64,000 bases of DNA. Source: Ascaris suum (Eukaryota > Nematoda > Chromadorea > Rhabditida > Ascarididae). The position numbers and the translations under genes are program-made. This document shows, in pieces, positions 1 to 11,838 of this stretch. The stretch is taken from assembly GCA_013433145.1 (NCBI GenBank), contig CM024175.1, forward strand, positions 2,836,516 to 2,900,515. The letters run 5' to 3'. Within the stretch, counting starts at the first letter, position 1, and each line of letters opens with the position of its first letter. The notes under the pieces are model-generated. The model saw only the letters and a program-made list of their open reading frames with translations, had not been told where the DNA came from and did no database searches.

Positions 1-472
1 AGAGAAGTCAGGTGCCAACACCTGTTCAACAAATGATTCATAGTGTTTCGTTGATTGTTCTTTTTTATTCGAAGCGCAAAAGAAGAGATTGAGTTATTTT
101 AAATCAAAGTCTTGCGTGGTCGAGATGAATAGTGCTAGGTTTAGAAAAAAAAAAAAGGCAAAAAAACGAAGAATTCCGGAAGTATTGTTGTCAATGATTA
201 TATGATTTGCTTAAATTTAAAATATTTCTCTATGGCTCCCTATAAAGAGTGCGATTTTATGCTTCCTAAGAGGAGAGTGGAAAATTTAAATGGTAAAACA
301 TCATTGCAAATTTCCCATAGCTGAATGGCATAAATAACATCCTACGGCGAGTGTTTTATCGAAGGAGAAAATTTACAGGAGTCTTGAAGGATTACTTCCG
401 CATTTCAATGTCAACGAAAGAACTTCTCTAGTATTGAAGTGCACAAATCGTTAGACTGTAGTGAATTGCAAC

Positions 473-664
473 GAACCATTGTGGACCAGATGAGTCGCTT
501 TTCGGTCGCATAGTTGTATCGTCGAGTAGAATACGTACTTGTCCATGAAAGTAGCTATTGAATCCACCTAGAACGTCATGCCACAATGAGAGCCGAATCT
601 GTGGACGTTGACCATCATGGTTGTCTCTTGGTTCACATTCCATAAACAACGTTTCATCGCTTTC
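473..664 (-). CDS. RasGAP exon: C2B core (last exon visible)
   Basis: The acceptor GATTTTCAG is directly before 664 and the exon starts in phase 0 (ESDETLFMECEPRD). QIRLSLWHDVLGG, GQVRILLDD and GPQWF match the C2B body of GAP1 proteins (L-R-V-D-L-W-N ... G-E-L-R-I-P-L ... W-Y-F-L). The 3' end is uncertain: GTTGCA after 473 is a weak donor and GTCTAA after 457 is an alternative. The next exon is outside the window or unrecognised in 1-450. Confidence 0.7.
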
Positions 665-3600
665 CTGAAAATCCCTTTTCTGTATTCGCCAATATGCGCC
701 TAGTCCATGCTCGCATCTTCAAAGTATTCTCAAACTATGCAGTCTTATAAAGGTACTTCCCCGTCCGATAGCATTTATCCTTCCCTTAGGTTTCCACATT
801 TTAAAGGATTCAGTTATGTGATGCCATTTTTTTAGCTGTTATTATATTGTAAAATAAGTTTACATTTCATCATTTTAATCCAACTCATCGAACAAATAGT
901 GTTTGTAATGTACACGTGACATATGTTATGATAGGATATACGATAGGAAATGATAACAACAGTAAAGAATAGATGTAAATTTCGTAAAGAAATTACTTTT
1001 ATAGCATTTCAACTGAAGTAAGTCGAACTGTAATTTTCAACTGCATCTAAACAACGCATTGATTAACAGTATTTCAAAGCGTCATAGACAGTAAGATTCG
1101 GTTTCCTATATCAAAGTATCCCATATCATCGAATTAATTACATAAAACATTTCACTTAAATGCCGTAATTATTAATTATTGCATTCCTTCATGCAAAATT
1201 GTTGATTAGAATAATATAGTAGGTTCTTTCGTACATATGACATATCATTTCCTCAAAGAAGTACTTGCATGTGAACTAAACAGCCTGTTGGCTACTTTTA
1301 TAGGATTCATTTCACACAACAATTCGATAGATGCTTCCTCGTTGTGCAACTCGATGTAGGAATACGCGTAACTCTGAGTGATATTATCAATCTGTGGAAA
1401 ATGTTACTTCCGGATGGAAATTTTTGTTGTTGTGGCACGCTTGATACGGAAACTTAACAAAACTTTTATGATCAACGTTAGAGACAATCGATCAACGATA
1501 TATATTTAAAGTGAATAGGAATGTAAGAAAAAAAAAGAATATTATCACAGTCATCGAATATACAAATGAGCACTGTTATATATGTGATATCCTAAACTTT
1601 TATTCAGCAATATTATTATATGTTGAAATCTATAACGGCAGAAATTGAAAAATAGAAATGATATATGCATTCTCATGAACTCATCGAGAATATCAAGATT
1701 TCTCTATCCCATAATTCAGTTGATTTGCTTCGCGCAAATATGCACTCGAGATTAGAGGAAACTTCTGAAATTCGCAAGCAAAAAAAAAAAACTAATCTCA
1801 GTTTCCTGTTGCAGCGAAAAAAAATTTTTGCGCACAACGCCTTATATCATTATCTCGCTCACGTTATTGCACCATCTTTCTATTACAACTATTACAGAAG
1901 ACGGTGTCGCTTCAGCATTTAAAGAAAAGCTGTAAGTTTTTAGTTTAATTTTTTTTTTTACTATACAACTTAATAGGTTTGAGATTTTTAAAAGAATTTG
2001 TGGCAACAGTTTTGTAACAAAACTTCAACTCTTACAAACAGTATATTTGTAAATGGCGCTCAGAAGATTACGGCAATATTGTGTATGCGGAGAAGAATTT
2101 GCATTTTTTTTTTTTTGGTGTACTCATTTTTTTGGCGTACAATTATTTTAAAAGATTACATTCTATGTGCCTTTCTTTGCGCGCAATCATGCAGACATTC
2201 ATCCCAAACTTATCCAAAAGCTTCCCTATGCTATGGTGTTTGGTGTACTCATGGCATAAGGATGAGATTATGAAGAGAAAGGAATTGCCACAGTTCTTTA
2301 AAAATTACGCATCATAAATTAACTAAGACATCGACCGACACATTGCTTAAAATCTTTATCGCTGTGACTTTGTCATATGCATTGCAAGCCTATACTTCCG
2401 AAATGTCGCAAATAATTGACGAAATCCATTTGTGATCATTCATATTGCTAGAGAAAAGTATTTGCTATGTATTCCATTAGGTGGTTGATTGAAGAATCCC
2501 TCTCATAACAAAATCAACTTATTTTATTATGAGATGACTGTCCAAAATAAACTTATTGTCGAAATTAACTTAAGAATTCCCATTTTAAAACCAGGATGTT
2601 CGAATATTCGAACAAAATTGAAACATTGATGAGTGGATATTGATGGCAACAATTTATTGTCGGTACTTTGTTGAAACGTAGATTTAATGACTAAATGACC
2701 TGCAATTATGACCATGATTTTTTCCATGAACTGGGGTTGGCGCCAATGAAGTGGAACAACAACACTCTTGCATGTGTCTTTCATGTGCGAACAGATGAAC
2801 ATACTTAGAATGGTTGAAGTGAACATCAATACATAACATCATTTGCCGGAAAACGTCGACGATGAGGACCCTTAGAAGTTGCGCCATCAGAAGCGCATTC
2901 CTTCCGCAGCACAAAAAAAAAAACACAAACGATGACGTTGTGAAGTGGAAAGGCTACATAGTTTGACTAAAAAGCATTGCATCTCAAAACTCTTTTAAAT
3001 TAAGAAGCGCACGTTCATTCATAAGAATACCATAATTTTTCGCCTAAGCGAAATTGTATTCCTAATCGCATCGAGAAATAAACTACTAAACAAGGGAGGA
3101 AAAATACGACATAAAATAACGGCTAAAGTTCAAGCGGGTGAATGTGCGAGACGATTCACTAACGCTCATGTAATGTCTATAGAGTTCAGTGATTTTAGAT
3201 ATCGTTTGAGTGGCAATATGCATGTGAAATTCGCTCACAGATTGAGGACGGACCATACAGTTGCTGAAGAGCCAACCAAGATATCTGCTTATGATCTAAA
3301 TGTATTTTTGATGTAAAATTACGGTGATCATTTTGCTCGTATAGGTGATTCTTGTTCACTGTTCTTCGCGCACTGCCACTGATCGACATAGGTGCTTTTG
3401 GCCTACCTAAAACTATATAAGTCGGGCTTCAGTCGTTCAGCGTCAGTATTCTCCATTCGACAGCTCCGCGATCGGCAGCTCTTCTTGGTACCTCTGACCT
3501 CTCTCCGTTTTTACTCGTTCTTTGGACCCGAGGTGCTCCTGAATAAACCACCTCGACTATTCCGGTGTCCCTCCACGTTCAACTCTGTCTCCCTCGGCGC

Positions 3601-6600
3601 GTCGCCGCCTCCAGAGTTACAACACATACATCATAAGGTGTTTCGCGAATGGTGCAGTTTTCCATGAATGCTTGGAACGTCGTATGCTATGGATGAAGGA
3701 TCCTCGGATTAGATTTGTGCAAACTGTGGATGAAACTTCGTTCGCTACCTCCCCCCCCCCCCCCCCCGTAATGGTGCTCGCTATTGTTTTTACATTTCGG
3801 CGACGAATATTGTAGATGCCTCTCTAGGCACCTACAATATCGTCCAAGATGCTCTGAGAACATCGGAGTACATTCTCATCATTCATGACAAGTGCAATTT
3901 CTTAGAGTGCAACACATTTCATTTCAATTCTGTAACTGTTTCCCTCAAACAGTTTGCTAAATAGAACTGTAAAACTGCGTCGCGGAAAATTCCGATCACG
4001 AGGCGAGCTGATTCTCACAAATTTAGGGAAGGAACAACGAGAAAACCGGGTGATACATTGCGCTTAGAGGCATTGGTGTTGCATAAATTCGGGACAAGGT
4101 GGTTTATTCTACCTGGCAAGACAGCACGCCGCTACTGCGACACACATGAGGCCTTGGGAAGCATCAAATTTTCGCATGGCACCTTCACAGTGGCTTTACT
4201 GTGCTGCTCCTGCCGCTTCCGCCTCTGGAATTTTGTCGTCAGCATGGTTGCTAATGGGGGAGAATTTGGCGTCATAATTTGCCTCTCCAGCTTATGTTGT
4301 TGGAGGTCATCAGTTACCTATGCTTTCTTCAGTCGAAGCGTTGAGTGCAGAGTATGCAACAATGCTCCATGGAAAACTGTTCTGTCTGAACGTACCAGAA
4401 GCACGAAGTAAGACACAATAAAACGGGCATATCGTGATGTGCACAACTAGCACAGGTAGCAAGATTCTTTTTTTGGATATGAGAGACGCAAGGTGCAAGG
4501 AAGTCCTCCTAGAGCTCAGAGGTTGTCCTGAACCCTTCATGTTTGAAAACGCACTTCCTCAGCTGGAGATGCATCTGAGGCACTCATATCTTCATAACAT
4601 GGAAGATGTTCAGAAGCATTCAGCTCATTTTCAACGTCAAATTATTTGCCTTTGGGACAGATATATAGATATGCTACAGCTATACAAATAAAAATGCGCA
4701 AAATTCCTGCTTGGCATTCCAAGTTAATTGTTTCCTTATTCATTTATCACAACAATGAAAGTCTAAAAGACAATACAAATATAGCAGAAGTTCTCGAATA
4801 TATTCTCGAGAAGTATAGCAAATATAAATATTCTCGAAAAAGCTCAATGAATGAATTAAGCATTCAGACTCAATATGCACCAATCATTTTGCACTCTTTA
4901 AGTTTTGCATTTACTATTGTAGTTGTATTTTTAGTGCATTTGTTGCTAAATAGCATTTAGATAGATGTATACATGTAAGTGTAATGTATTGAGATAACAA
5001 TTATAGTAAATAGCAGCATTATGATCAAGCTGCCATACAGAAACATAAAAAAATATTTTCAAATGGATTTTAAAAAATATCTATGTAATAATTTATGATT
5101 TAGTAGTGGTCAGGAATGAATATTTTAAAAATTATACGTCTAGAGATAGGAAATAGAGGCATCTGAAGTGCAAGTCTACAAGATGTGTTCTTGTTCGAAT
5201 AAGCCGGTTCTGGACAAATCGTCAGCTGGAAGCAAGTACGTCGATGCGTAGAAACATTTCTGCGCACTGTTCCGTCTTAGAGGTAACACTGAGCAGTATG
5301 CACATCCTCCAGGTAACTATACTACATGACACGCTCAACAGGTGAGCATACTCACCTGCACATAACGCGCTCAAGAATGCTGCAAAAGTCCGGAGGAACT
5401 AAGTTAATAATCGTCCAGAAAAGGGTATATAGTCTCATGTGAGAATGAATAACGTAAAAACAACAACTTATTATTTATCCCTCATTCATAAGATCATTGG
5501 AAATTTTCATGTTGCTGGCCTTCCCACTCACCTGCTCTCTCATTTTCTCAGTAAACACGATTCAAATAGCGGCGAATGAAATTCCATGAATCTTTTATCA
5601 CTTATAGCTCTATATTGCAGCTGCTTTTAACATAGCCGCAAATATTGCGATTGCATAGATTGTAGAAAAAAAAATTACTTCACAAAGAATGCATCGTTTC
5701 AGATGAGAAAAAAAAATTGTTTTTCGATGAGTTGGTGGTGATGAAATTTCACCGCTCAAATGGGCAATATAAAAATAGAACATTCCTATGTGTTCATCAG
5801 TGCAGCACTTTCGATCAATTCAACAATCACGTGAAACAGACAAAAAAAACCAGCCGATAACTGCGATGGAATTTTACACAAATCATTGCTAAATGACGGT
5901 CGTAGTTGCATTCGTGGAAGAAAAAAAAACCTACTTACCTTACCAGATCCAATTTTCAGTTTCTTCGATTCCATTCGTCCACAACCTTGTAAAGTAACCA
6001 ACAGGTAGAGGTCGACTGGTTCGTGAAAATTGAGTCCAGAATGATCAACAACTCTGAAGAAAATAAGGCACTCATGCATGAGATTAATAACTCAACCATT
6101 TCAATCACAATACTCAAAAATTATCGATCACATGGTCGCATATCTTGCATTTATGCACGGATTCTCCAACTTTGTGTATGAACTAAGTCAGAAATGCTAA
6201 AGTGGGAAACGCTTTAATTTCTTCTCTGACGGCATAACTATGATCGGTGAACATCATAATGGTTACGTCGAATTAAATCCATTGCCGAATGAGCGTACCT
6301 TTTATGCATTATGAAGTTTCGCACAAATGTTATCTAACTTCGATAAAGAATGTGGGGATTAAATGCCAAAGTGAGGCACACTGATCAAGAACGATAAGTC
6401 CCTGTTCGAGATACAACGAATAATGACGAACAGAAAAAAAAAGCAATAAAAACAATATTTCGTTGCATGCTGATAGTGAAAAATTAACGAAAATTGTACT
6501 GCAATGTCCTTAATAGAAACTCATCATATTGGTAGCTCAAGCATCCGGAATTATTAGTTCTCAAAGGAGAAATCTCTATGTTAGCGGCTCTATGAAGTCA

Positions 6601-7991
6601 TATGAATATTTGCGTAGATATATAATAACTATGCCAAATGCGAGTATATCTATGTATAGGTCTGTCCGTCTGTTGGCTTGCTCAACGGCTTCCATTCATG
6701 GAACACCAATGAAATATGGCAAGCATAAAGTATAGGCTGAGCAAGTTTGTTTTCATGGTTTTCTTATGTTTTAATCGTTTCATGGTTTCATTAACACGCA
6801 TCAATGATAAGTTACCATACATTCTTTGAGGAAAATTTGCTTTCTGTCCGATCCATTCCGAATAAAGAACTGACATCCTTGAGATATCATAAAAATGTCA
6901 TGCTCATAAAACATTTACGAAATTTAGGCGGACTGAAAATTATTAAAGCCCAAATATCAAGGTTAGAAGCTGACTGCGATAAACTTGGTGATTTTTCCTA
7001 AAGAAGGTATCTGTAGGTGCTGACAGGTGCTAAAGACACCGGTAGCATATTGATAAAATCCTATCGATATTCAGGTTCCGCTAACGTAGCAGTCTTCATG
7101 CATGGTAATCGAGTCGAGTCATAGATGTGAAGGAGCCATTTATGAAGGTATCCGCAATTCAGCATAGAATCGTTGTTTGCTTTAAGCAGAAAGCACCACT
7201 TCGTTTATGGCAAGATTCACTTTGGACGTGCTTGCAACGGATAAAGGAAGCGCGAATTGAAAGTTGGGGGAAAGCGTAGGCGTGCAAGCCGGAAATCTTA
7301 CTCGTACTGGTCGGCTTATTTGCGCTTGCCTTCAGAGAATGCACTATAAGAATGAACCACGTAGGAGGCAATTATACGCAAAATCAAGGTTGTTTGGGCT
7401 CTTTTTTAGCCTCATTCGTAGGCATTTATTCTTTCTTCGTGCTCATCGAATAGAAAACGACCTAGCGTGAGTGGCCTGATGTTTACTTAATAAAATATCA
7501 AACTTAAAAGTAGTCGGAAGTCGCATTGGAGAATTCCCATGCAAGCGCAGAGAAAAAAATAATTCGCCATTCAATCAAATTTGTTGTATGTCAGATTTTT
7601 GCACTCATTTATCATGCTGAAGGTGAAAGATTAAAAAAAATCCAAATATTCCATTTTATAGATGAAATCGATAGGCAACCGAATAAAAACTTTATTGCTT
7701 CATAATTATTCTCAATTATACTTTATCGTTAGAGCATTTTGGATGCTTACGATTCGATCCGAGGAGTTTCGTGTAATCGAAGGAGGAAAAAAGCTCCTAT
7801 CATTCCGCATTTTCCTATAAACCATGCACTTCACTTTCTGATATAAACTTCTTTTGTTAATTTTTCGTTGGTCGTGATTAATAGACGGTTTTTGGGCATG
7901 TAGATTTATTGCTCGTAAATATAAATTTATATGTATATGTACATAAGTAAACTACATCTGCATACTTTTTATATATACACATAATTACGTA

Positions 7992-8072
<81 letters not shown>

Positions 8073-11000
8073 ATGCGAAGATATGTAGACAGAAAGCTTA
8101 TAGAGGTTGACAGTTCAAATTTAAATAGAATTATTGCTTAATCAAAAAAGACAAAGAAAACTATCTCCGAAGTTACTTTGTTAATGAATTATCAAGGAGA
8201 TATTTGACCATCAGCTCTTCGCAATCGTAATTTTTTCCTCAAATCATTGCATCGCAGGAAAAATTAGAATGATCTCTGATTGCTAACACTAATTTCACCA
8301 AATGCGCTATAGATCTTTCATCAACAAAGGTCATGAGCAGAGTGCAAAAGGGAATCCAAGGAAAAACTATAGGCGAATGCTTCGTAGAGGTGTTCCCATG
8401 TAGCGTACGTAATTGGAGTGCACCTTGCACCAATGATTGCGCGTTCCCTCTGTTCATTAAATAAGAGGCTTCGTATTATGAACCCAATTTATTAAACTGT
8501 GGAATATATAAGAGTCAACAGTATTATGCGATGAAAAAAATGCGCAGAGAAACTAAAATCGACAGTTGACGCCTCAGCCACAACCTACATAATATTCTTT
8601 ATGTCTCGAGTCTACTTTCAGCACTACAAACAAATCCTTATAGAGGAATTCATCATAGTTCCCCGAAAGATTAGCAATCGCAGCGTTTTCACCGCAGATG
8701 ATAATTAAGGAAGCATTTGAATCGAAAATATGACCTAAAAATGATGAAAGTGCACAAGTTAACAGGATAAATTCTCAGTGAAGATGGATTCTGAAATGCA
8801 TGGCAGAAACCATATTAAACCTGACAAACATGCTGAAGCCAGTAATCTTATAATGAAGAAATATGGAGCACACTGAAGATGCCTTAAAGCATTTTTCGTC
8901 TTTTTGGTGAGAGGAGATTTCAATACGAATTCGATTGAAGATGATAGTCTCTAAAGCGTTTTGATAAATGATAAAAGTGCTAGAACAACGTTTATGTTAG
9001 TGGCGCAGCACGAAAATTTCAGCTTGAGCGTTCTTTCTGTTATGAAAGATCGAACATAGAAAACATTCACAATATCTCTTTTAAATGAGAATATAAAGGA
9101 GAGAAGAGTGAAGAAATGGCTGATACAACATCTCTCGAGACGGAGAAAATTACAAAGGTTTCAGCTATGAATGCGCCGGTTATTGCTGATAACGAGGGAT
9201 TTACTATTCCGAATCTTCCGGATTTACGTCGAAAACCTCCAGTGGAATTGATTGCTACTGGAAACCATAAAAGCGATGATCAAGAGAAGGAATTTGCATT
9301 TATTGGAGAAAAGATGCTAGAATTGTGCGGAGGATTGCTCTTACGGAGTAGGTGGCTATTTCAGATGGTGGCTGCTTAAAGAACAGTATGCTTTCCAATC
9401 TCACCTTAACATTGCAAAAAATAAAAATGAAATAAAATTTTGCGTTGGAAAGAGAAATATCATTGCTTTTAATAGATAACGTAACCGCTTCAATTAGAGA
9501 CTGTATTAAAGGGCCAACCTTAATGCAATTGAGGATGTTTCATCGTCATAGTGCAAATCGACACAAATTTGTCCCGAAACATCATTTTGTTTCGAGATCG
9601 GCGTCACACGAAGCCAACGATCCTCACCAGAATGTTTCACAATATCACGCTTCTTTACGCTAACTCGTCCAATTGGCCGTGGTATTCGTGAGTTCTCCGA
9701 TATAATGAAATGAAGCTGCGAGAAGTTGCTGGAAATTTCGTGCACGAAATCGTCTCCTATGCAACAGCTGAAATTCAATTCTTTAATTTGGAATTGATAC
9801 TTATGCGAGTATCTAGTGTTGAAAAGACCCGAATTGGTGCTCCAGCTGCTTATTTTTGATCTGGACCGACAAGTGCCCCACCCCACCCACATCAACCCAC
9901 ATCACTCCCCCTCCCCCCTCCCTGTGGTCGATTTCTCACAAGATTGCAGCTGCTCTCGGTAGAGATTACCTGCGACGCAACATCATAGGAATGAGGCACT
10001 CCATTGAGCAATAAGGCGCTGCAAAATCTGATATTCTATAAGGCTAACATCGTGGCAATATCAGACCACTTAAACGCTTTTCCCGTCTTCCGTGAAACTT
10101 TTTCAAGTAGAGTCACGAAAGACGTCGCATGTTATGCAAATCTGTAGCTGCATCCAGGAACGACGGAAAAAGATGATTACATGTGGCGATCTGGCATGAA
10201 TACAGGCAGGTGACATAAGTGCAGAATTCGTTTGGTAGAACAAAGTGGAAGGAGGTTGCGGAAATATATCATTTACGTGTCAGCGCAGTAGCTAAGAGTA
10301 TTGCTTCGGAAAAAACTACCATGAATATATGCGGTAAACTGTACAATAGAAAGTACACCTTAAACATTTATTAAAATACTAAACATGACTATCGCATTTT
10401 GAAGAGAAATTTCAGCGCATAAGCTACAGTGTTCTCTCATTTACTATGGGTGTTTAGACGAGATTAGCAACTGTTAACTGTTCAGAGATGAAAGAAAAGA
10501 TAACTAACTTGGAAGCATTTATGCAACTCGTTATCTAAAACTATTTCCACTTTAGCGATCATTACACAACAACGTTTTTACTGCAGCGAATTTTTGCACA
10601 TGCGTTCAGGACTCTATGTAAGTTGACACTTACACACACCTGGCTCTAATGCCGCATTTACCTGTCATCGTTATGCACGTTCACAACGATTCGGTAATGA
10701 CGTCGTCTTATTAAACAAGACTATGGTGAGCTAGCAGAGAAAAATCGAGATCTACGATATATGCGGCTGTACAGATGTCGACTTCCTATGTTGTTATATT
10801 TCATTAAGATTTCTAGTTTAGTAGTATTGCCAGCTAAAGAATTTGAAGTATTCCACTGTTGAACATGGCCTTCGAAGCAAGAACCTTGCTAATAGACTGG
10901 ATGCGATGGATTACTACTTTCATTAGTAGTGTGCAAACAGGATTTGCAGTGCCAACAACAGCGACTTAGGTTCAAAGAGATATCAAGCATAACACAAAAG

Positions 11001-11546
11001 ATAACACAACAACGCTTATCAATACCACATGTTTTCCTTTGAAAGTTGTTCTCTAAACTAGCGGCGGGGGCTTGAAGTGGAATTGTTAAGTAGAGAGCAC
11101 CACATACAATTATCGCTACATGAAAAGGCCACTGTTCAGAAGACAGTATTCGCGTTTAAGCAGAAATAGGTGGAAGACCGGTCGATAAAACAATGAAAAT
11201 AATTTCTGAAATATTAACGCTAACTAAATTACATATGAAATAATAAAAGACGACATAGATCGGCTTACATGGAATCTCTGACGGTGGATGTTGATTGATA
11301 AATATCTTGGTTGTCGAGTCGGACAACAATTGTGATCGATCGATTATCGCCTATACATCGAGCGGGTAGGTTTTTGAGTTGTGCGATATTAACCCTCAAC
11401 ACTTCGATGAGTCGTAGATGACCGTCGCAAACGACACGACCCGCTTTCGTATCGCGCCCACTCGCACAGCATATACTCATCACATTACACTCTTCTGAAA
11501 TAGCTATGAACATCCGATACGATCGATCCACTCCGCAGTCGCAACG
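473..11546 (-). CDS. GAP1-type Ras GTPase-activating protein, tandem C2 region (partial, 4 exons)
   Basis: Four minus-strand exons (11546-11269, 9767-9519, 6053-5939, 664-473) join with matching phases into about 278 codons. Read in order they follow the tandem C2 region of the GAP1m/RASA2-RASA3 family: C2A start (VLRVNIAQLKNLP, then VVRLDNQDIY), C2A core (GDDFVHEI, PIGRVSVKKRDIV), the inter-C2 signature (NDVSGQICVDLHY), C2B start (RVVDHSGLNFHEPVDLYLLV) and C2B core (IRLSLWHDVLGG, GQVRILLD). Known family members use C2 domains for calcium or phospholipid binding at the membrane and a downstream RasGAP domain to speed GTP hydrolysis by Ras. That domain, and the PH/Btk region, must lie beyond the left edge. 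The true start codon is not established. The introns are large (1.5, 3.5 and 5.3 kb) and contain repeats. Family assignment rests on exon order and alignment remembered from the family, not on a search. Confidence 0.75.
3259..3624 (+). mobile_element. solo LTR, copy A (366 bp) with 5-bp target duplication
   Basis: This segment is bounded by the direct repeat CATAC (3254-3258 and 3625-3629), the size expected of an LTR-retrotransposon target site duplication. It ends in ...GTTACAACA. It contains a TATA box (TATATAA, 3414-3420), an initiator-like TCAGTC and a poly(A) signal (AATAAA, 3542-3547) in the order of an LTR. It is colinear with 63546-63921 over its whole length. The spacing from TATA box to AATAAA is 128-129 bp in both copies. 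No internal retrotransposon genes flank it, so it is a solo LTR left by recombination. Frames open inside it (3392-3667) are not genes. The superfamily is not assignable from the LTR alone. Confidence 0.75.
3414..3547 (+). promoter_or_regulatory. LTR promoter and poly(A) signal pair
   Basis: TATATAA at 3414-3420 is followed ~20 bp later by TCAGTCGTTCAG and by AATAAA at 3542-3547. The diverged copy keeps the arrangement (TATAA 63713-63717, AATAAA 63839-63844). Whether it still acts as promoter or terminator inside the host intron is unknown. It points opposite to the host RasGAP gene. Confidence 0.5.
3751..3767. repeat. poly-C run, 17 bp
   Basis: Uninterrupted C17, 127 bp beyond the right end of solo LTR A. 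Similar long C/G runs occur at 33364-33376 and 63134-63156. Confidence 0.9.
3802..3844. repeat. short inverted repeat (hairpin)
   Basis: Left arm GACGAATATTGTAGATGCC and right arm GGCACCTACAATATCGTC are reverse complements apart from one bulge and one mismatch, with a 6-base loop (TCTCTA). The stem is about 18 bp and stops abruptly on the outside, shorter than a typical microRNA precursor. It could be a tiny inverted-repeat relic or a structured RNA element in the RasGAP intron. Confidence 0.75.
5939..6053 (-). CDS. RasGAP exon: start of C2B
   Basis: The acceptor is TTTTCTTCAG. The first base completes an Arg codon (AG/A) left open by the previous exon. It reads VVDHSGLNFHEPVDLYLLV then LQGCGRMESKKLKIGSGK and ends at a very strong donor (AAG/GTAAGTAGG). 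The pattern corresponds to the C2B opening of GAP1 proteins (R-I/V-V-E-x-x-G-L ... D-P-Y-x-x-V-T-L). The usual Asp-Pro-Tyr is Asp-Leu-Tyr here. A second donor 6 bases upstream (G/GTAAGG) would give a shorter form. Confidence 0.75.
7996..8070. repeat. (TA)n microsatellite, ~75 bp
   Basis: Perfect TA dinucleotide tract in the RasGAP intron between the C2A-core and C2B-start exons. Confidence 0.95.
9116..9379 (+). CDS. unassigned exon-like ORF inside RasGAP intron
   Basis: A plus-strand open frame of 87 codons starts with ATG in a clean context and reads MADT..., PNLPDLRRKPPVELIATG and EFAFIGEKMLELCGG. Composition is balanced and charged, unlike the Lys/Asn/Ile/Phe-rich noise nearby. A candidate donor (GGA/GTAGGTGG) lies near 9350. 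No partner exon or family is recognised. It lies antisense in the intron of the RasGAP gene, 140 bp from an exon, so it could be a nested gene or a chance open frame. Confidence 0.3.
   Translation: MADTTSLETEKITKVSAMNAPVIADNEGFTIPNLPDLRRKPPVELIATGNHKSDDQEKEFAFIGEKMLELCGGLLLRSRWLFQMVAA
9519..9767 (-). CDS. RasGAP exon: C2A core
   Basis: The acceptor GAATTTCAG precedes base 9767 and the donor AAG/GTTGGC follows base 9519. The exon is 249 nt (1 + 82 codons + 2). It reads through GDDFVHEISSNFSQLHF, PIGRVSVKKRDIVKHSGEDR and NDVSGQICVDLHYDDE, which aligns in order with the C2A body and C2A-C2B linker of RASA3-type proteins. The open frame continues upstream of the acceptor but is unlike the family there, which supports the splice site. 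Confidence 0.8.
9875..9922 (-). other. G-rich tract on the transcribed-gene strand (C-rich on +)
   Basis: On the minus strand the tract holds CCCTCCCT-complement runs: GGGAGGGGGGAGGGGG and, nearby, GGGTGGGGTGGGG. Both are arrays of three or more G-runs with 1-7 base loops, the usual G-quadruplex pattern. It sits in the intron ~110 nt upstream of the 9767 acceptor. Confidence 0.6.
11269..11546 (-). CDS. RasGAP exon: N-terminal extension and start of C2A
   Basis: The open frame runs from a plausible acceptor (TTGATAG, exon start 11546) to a strong donor (GTAAGCC at 11268). It ends with two bases of a codon (AT) that the next exon completes as Ile. The C-terminal half reads LRVNIAQLKNLP and RLDNQDIYQSTSTVRDS, matching the first strands of a GAP1 C2A domain. 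The first ~45 residues are Cys-rich and unrecognised, so the 5' boundary is the least certain part. An alternative acceptor (TATTTCAG) inside this segment would shorten the exon. Confidence 0.65.
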
Positions 11547-11649
11547 CTATCAATAATATAAACGATCATTGTAATTTAAGGATTCTTAACATATTGAATG
11601 CGAGAAAAGGCTAAGCATGAGTAAATCATTGAAAATCACTTCAGACGAT

Positions 11650-11838
11650 TCAGCCTTGCAACATATGAAGAGTAGGAGGAAATGTATCTAAAGCGAAGCA
11701 AAGATTTTGGACGAGCCGCCTTCCCGTCAACTGAGAGTCCCTCATCAGCAAGTTCTTGACGACTGAATACCGGCCGCTGAGCTTGTTACTTTCGCTGACA
11801 TTTTCTTGTGCAGATTGAGAAATCGCAGCTTTCAGCAT
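11650..11838 (-). CDS. possible upstream exon of the RasGAP gene
   Basis: A 62-codon open segment starts with ATG at 11838 (MLKAAISQSAQENVSES...) and contains several possible donors, including one in phase with the next exon (CTC/GTCCAA). It is 100 bp upstream of the first RasGAP exon on the same strand and has a normal amino-acid mix. No homology is recognised. It could be the first coding exon or chance. Confidence 0.28.
   Translation of the reverse strand: MLKAAISQSAQENVSESNKLSGRYSVVKNLLMRDSQLTGRRLVQNLCFALDTFPPTLHMLQG

Noticed and set aside
2684..2926. Possible mariner transposase remnant (SLAPTP near 2750, minus strand; TTAGGTGG near 2478 as a terminal repeat)
   Set aside because: The resemblance to the family's P-D-L-A-P-S motif is short, and no second terminal repeat or further motif could be found.
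3392..3667. Open frame similar to one at 63689-63934
   Set aside because: The similarity is real but comes from the shared LTR. The frame crosses the LTR end and contains its TATA and poly(A) signals.
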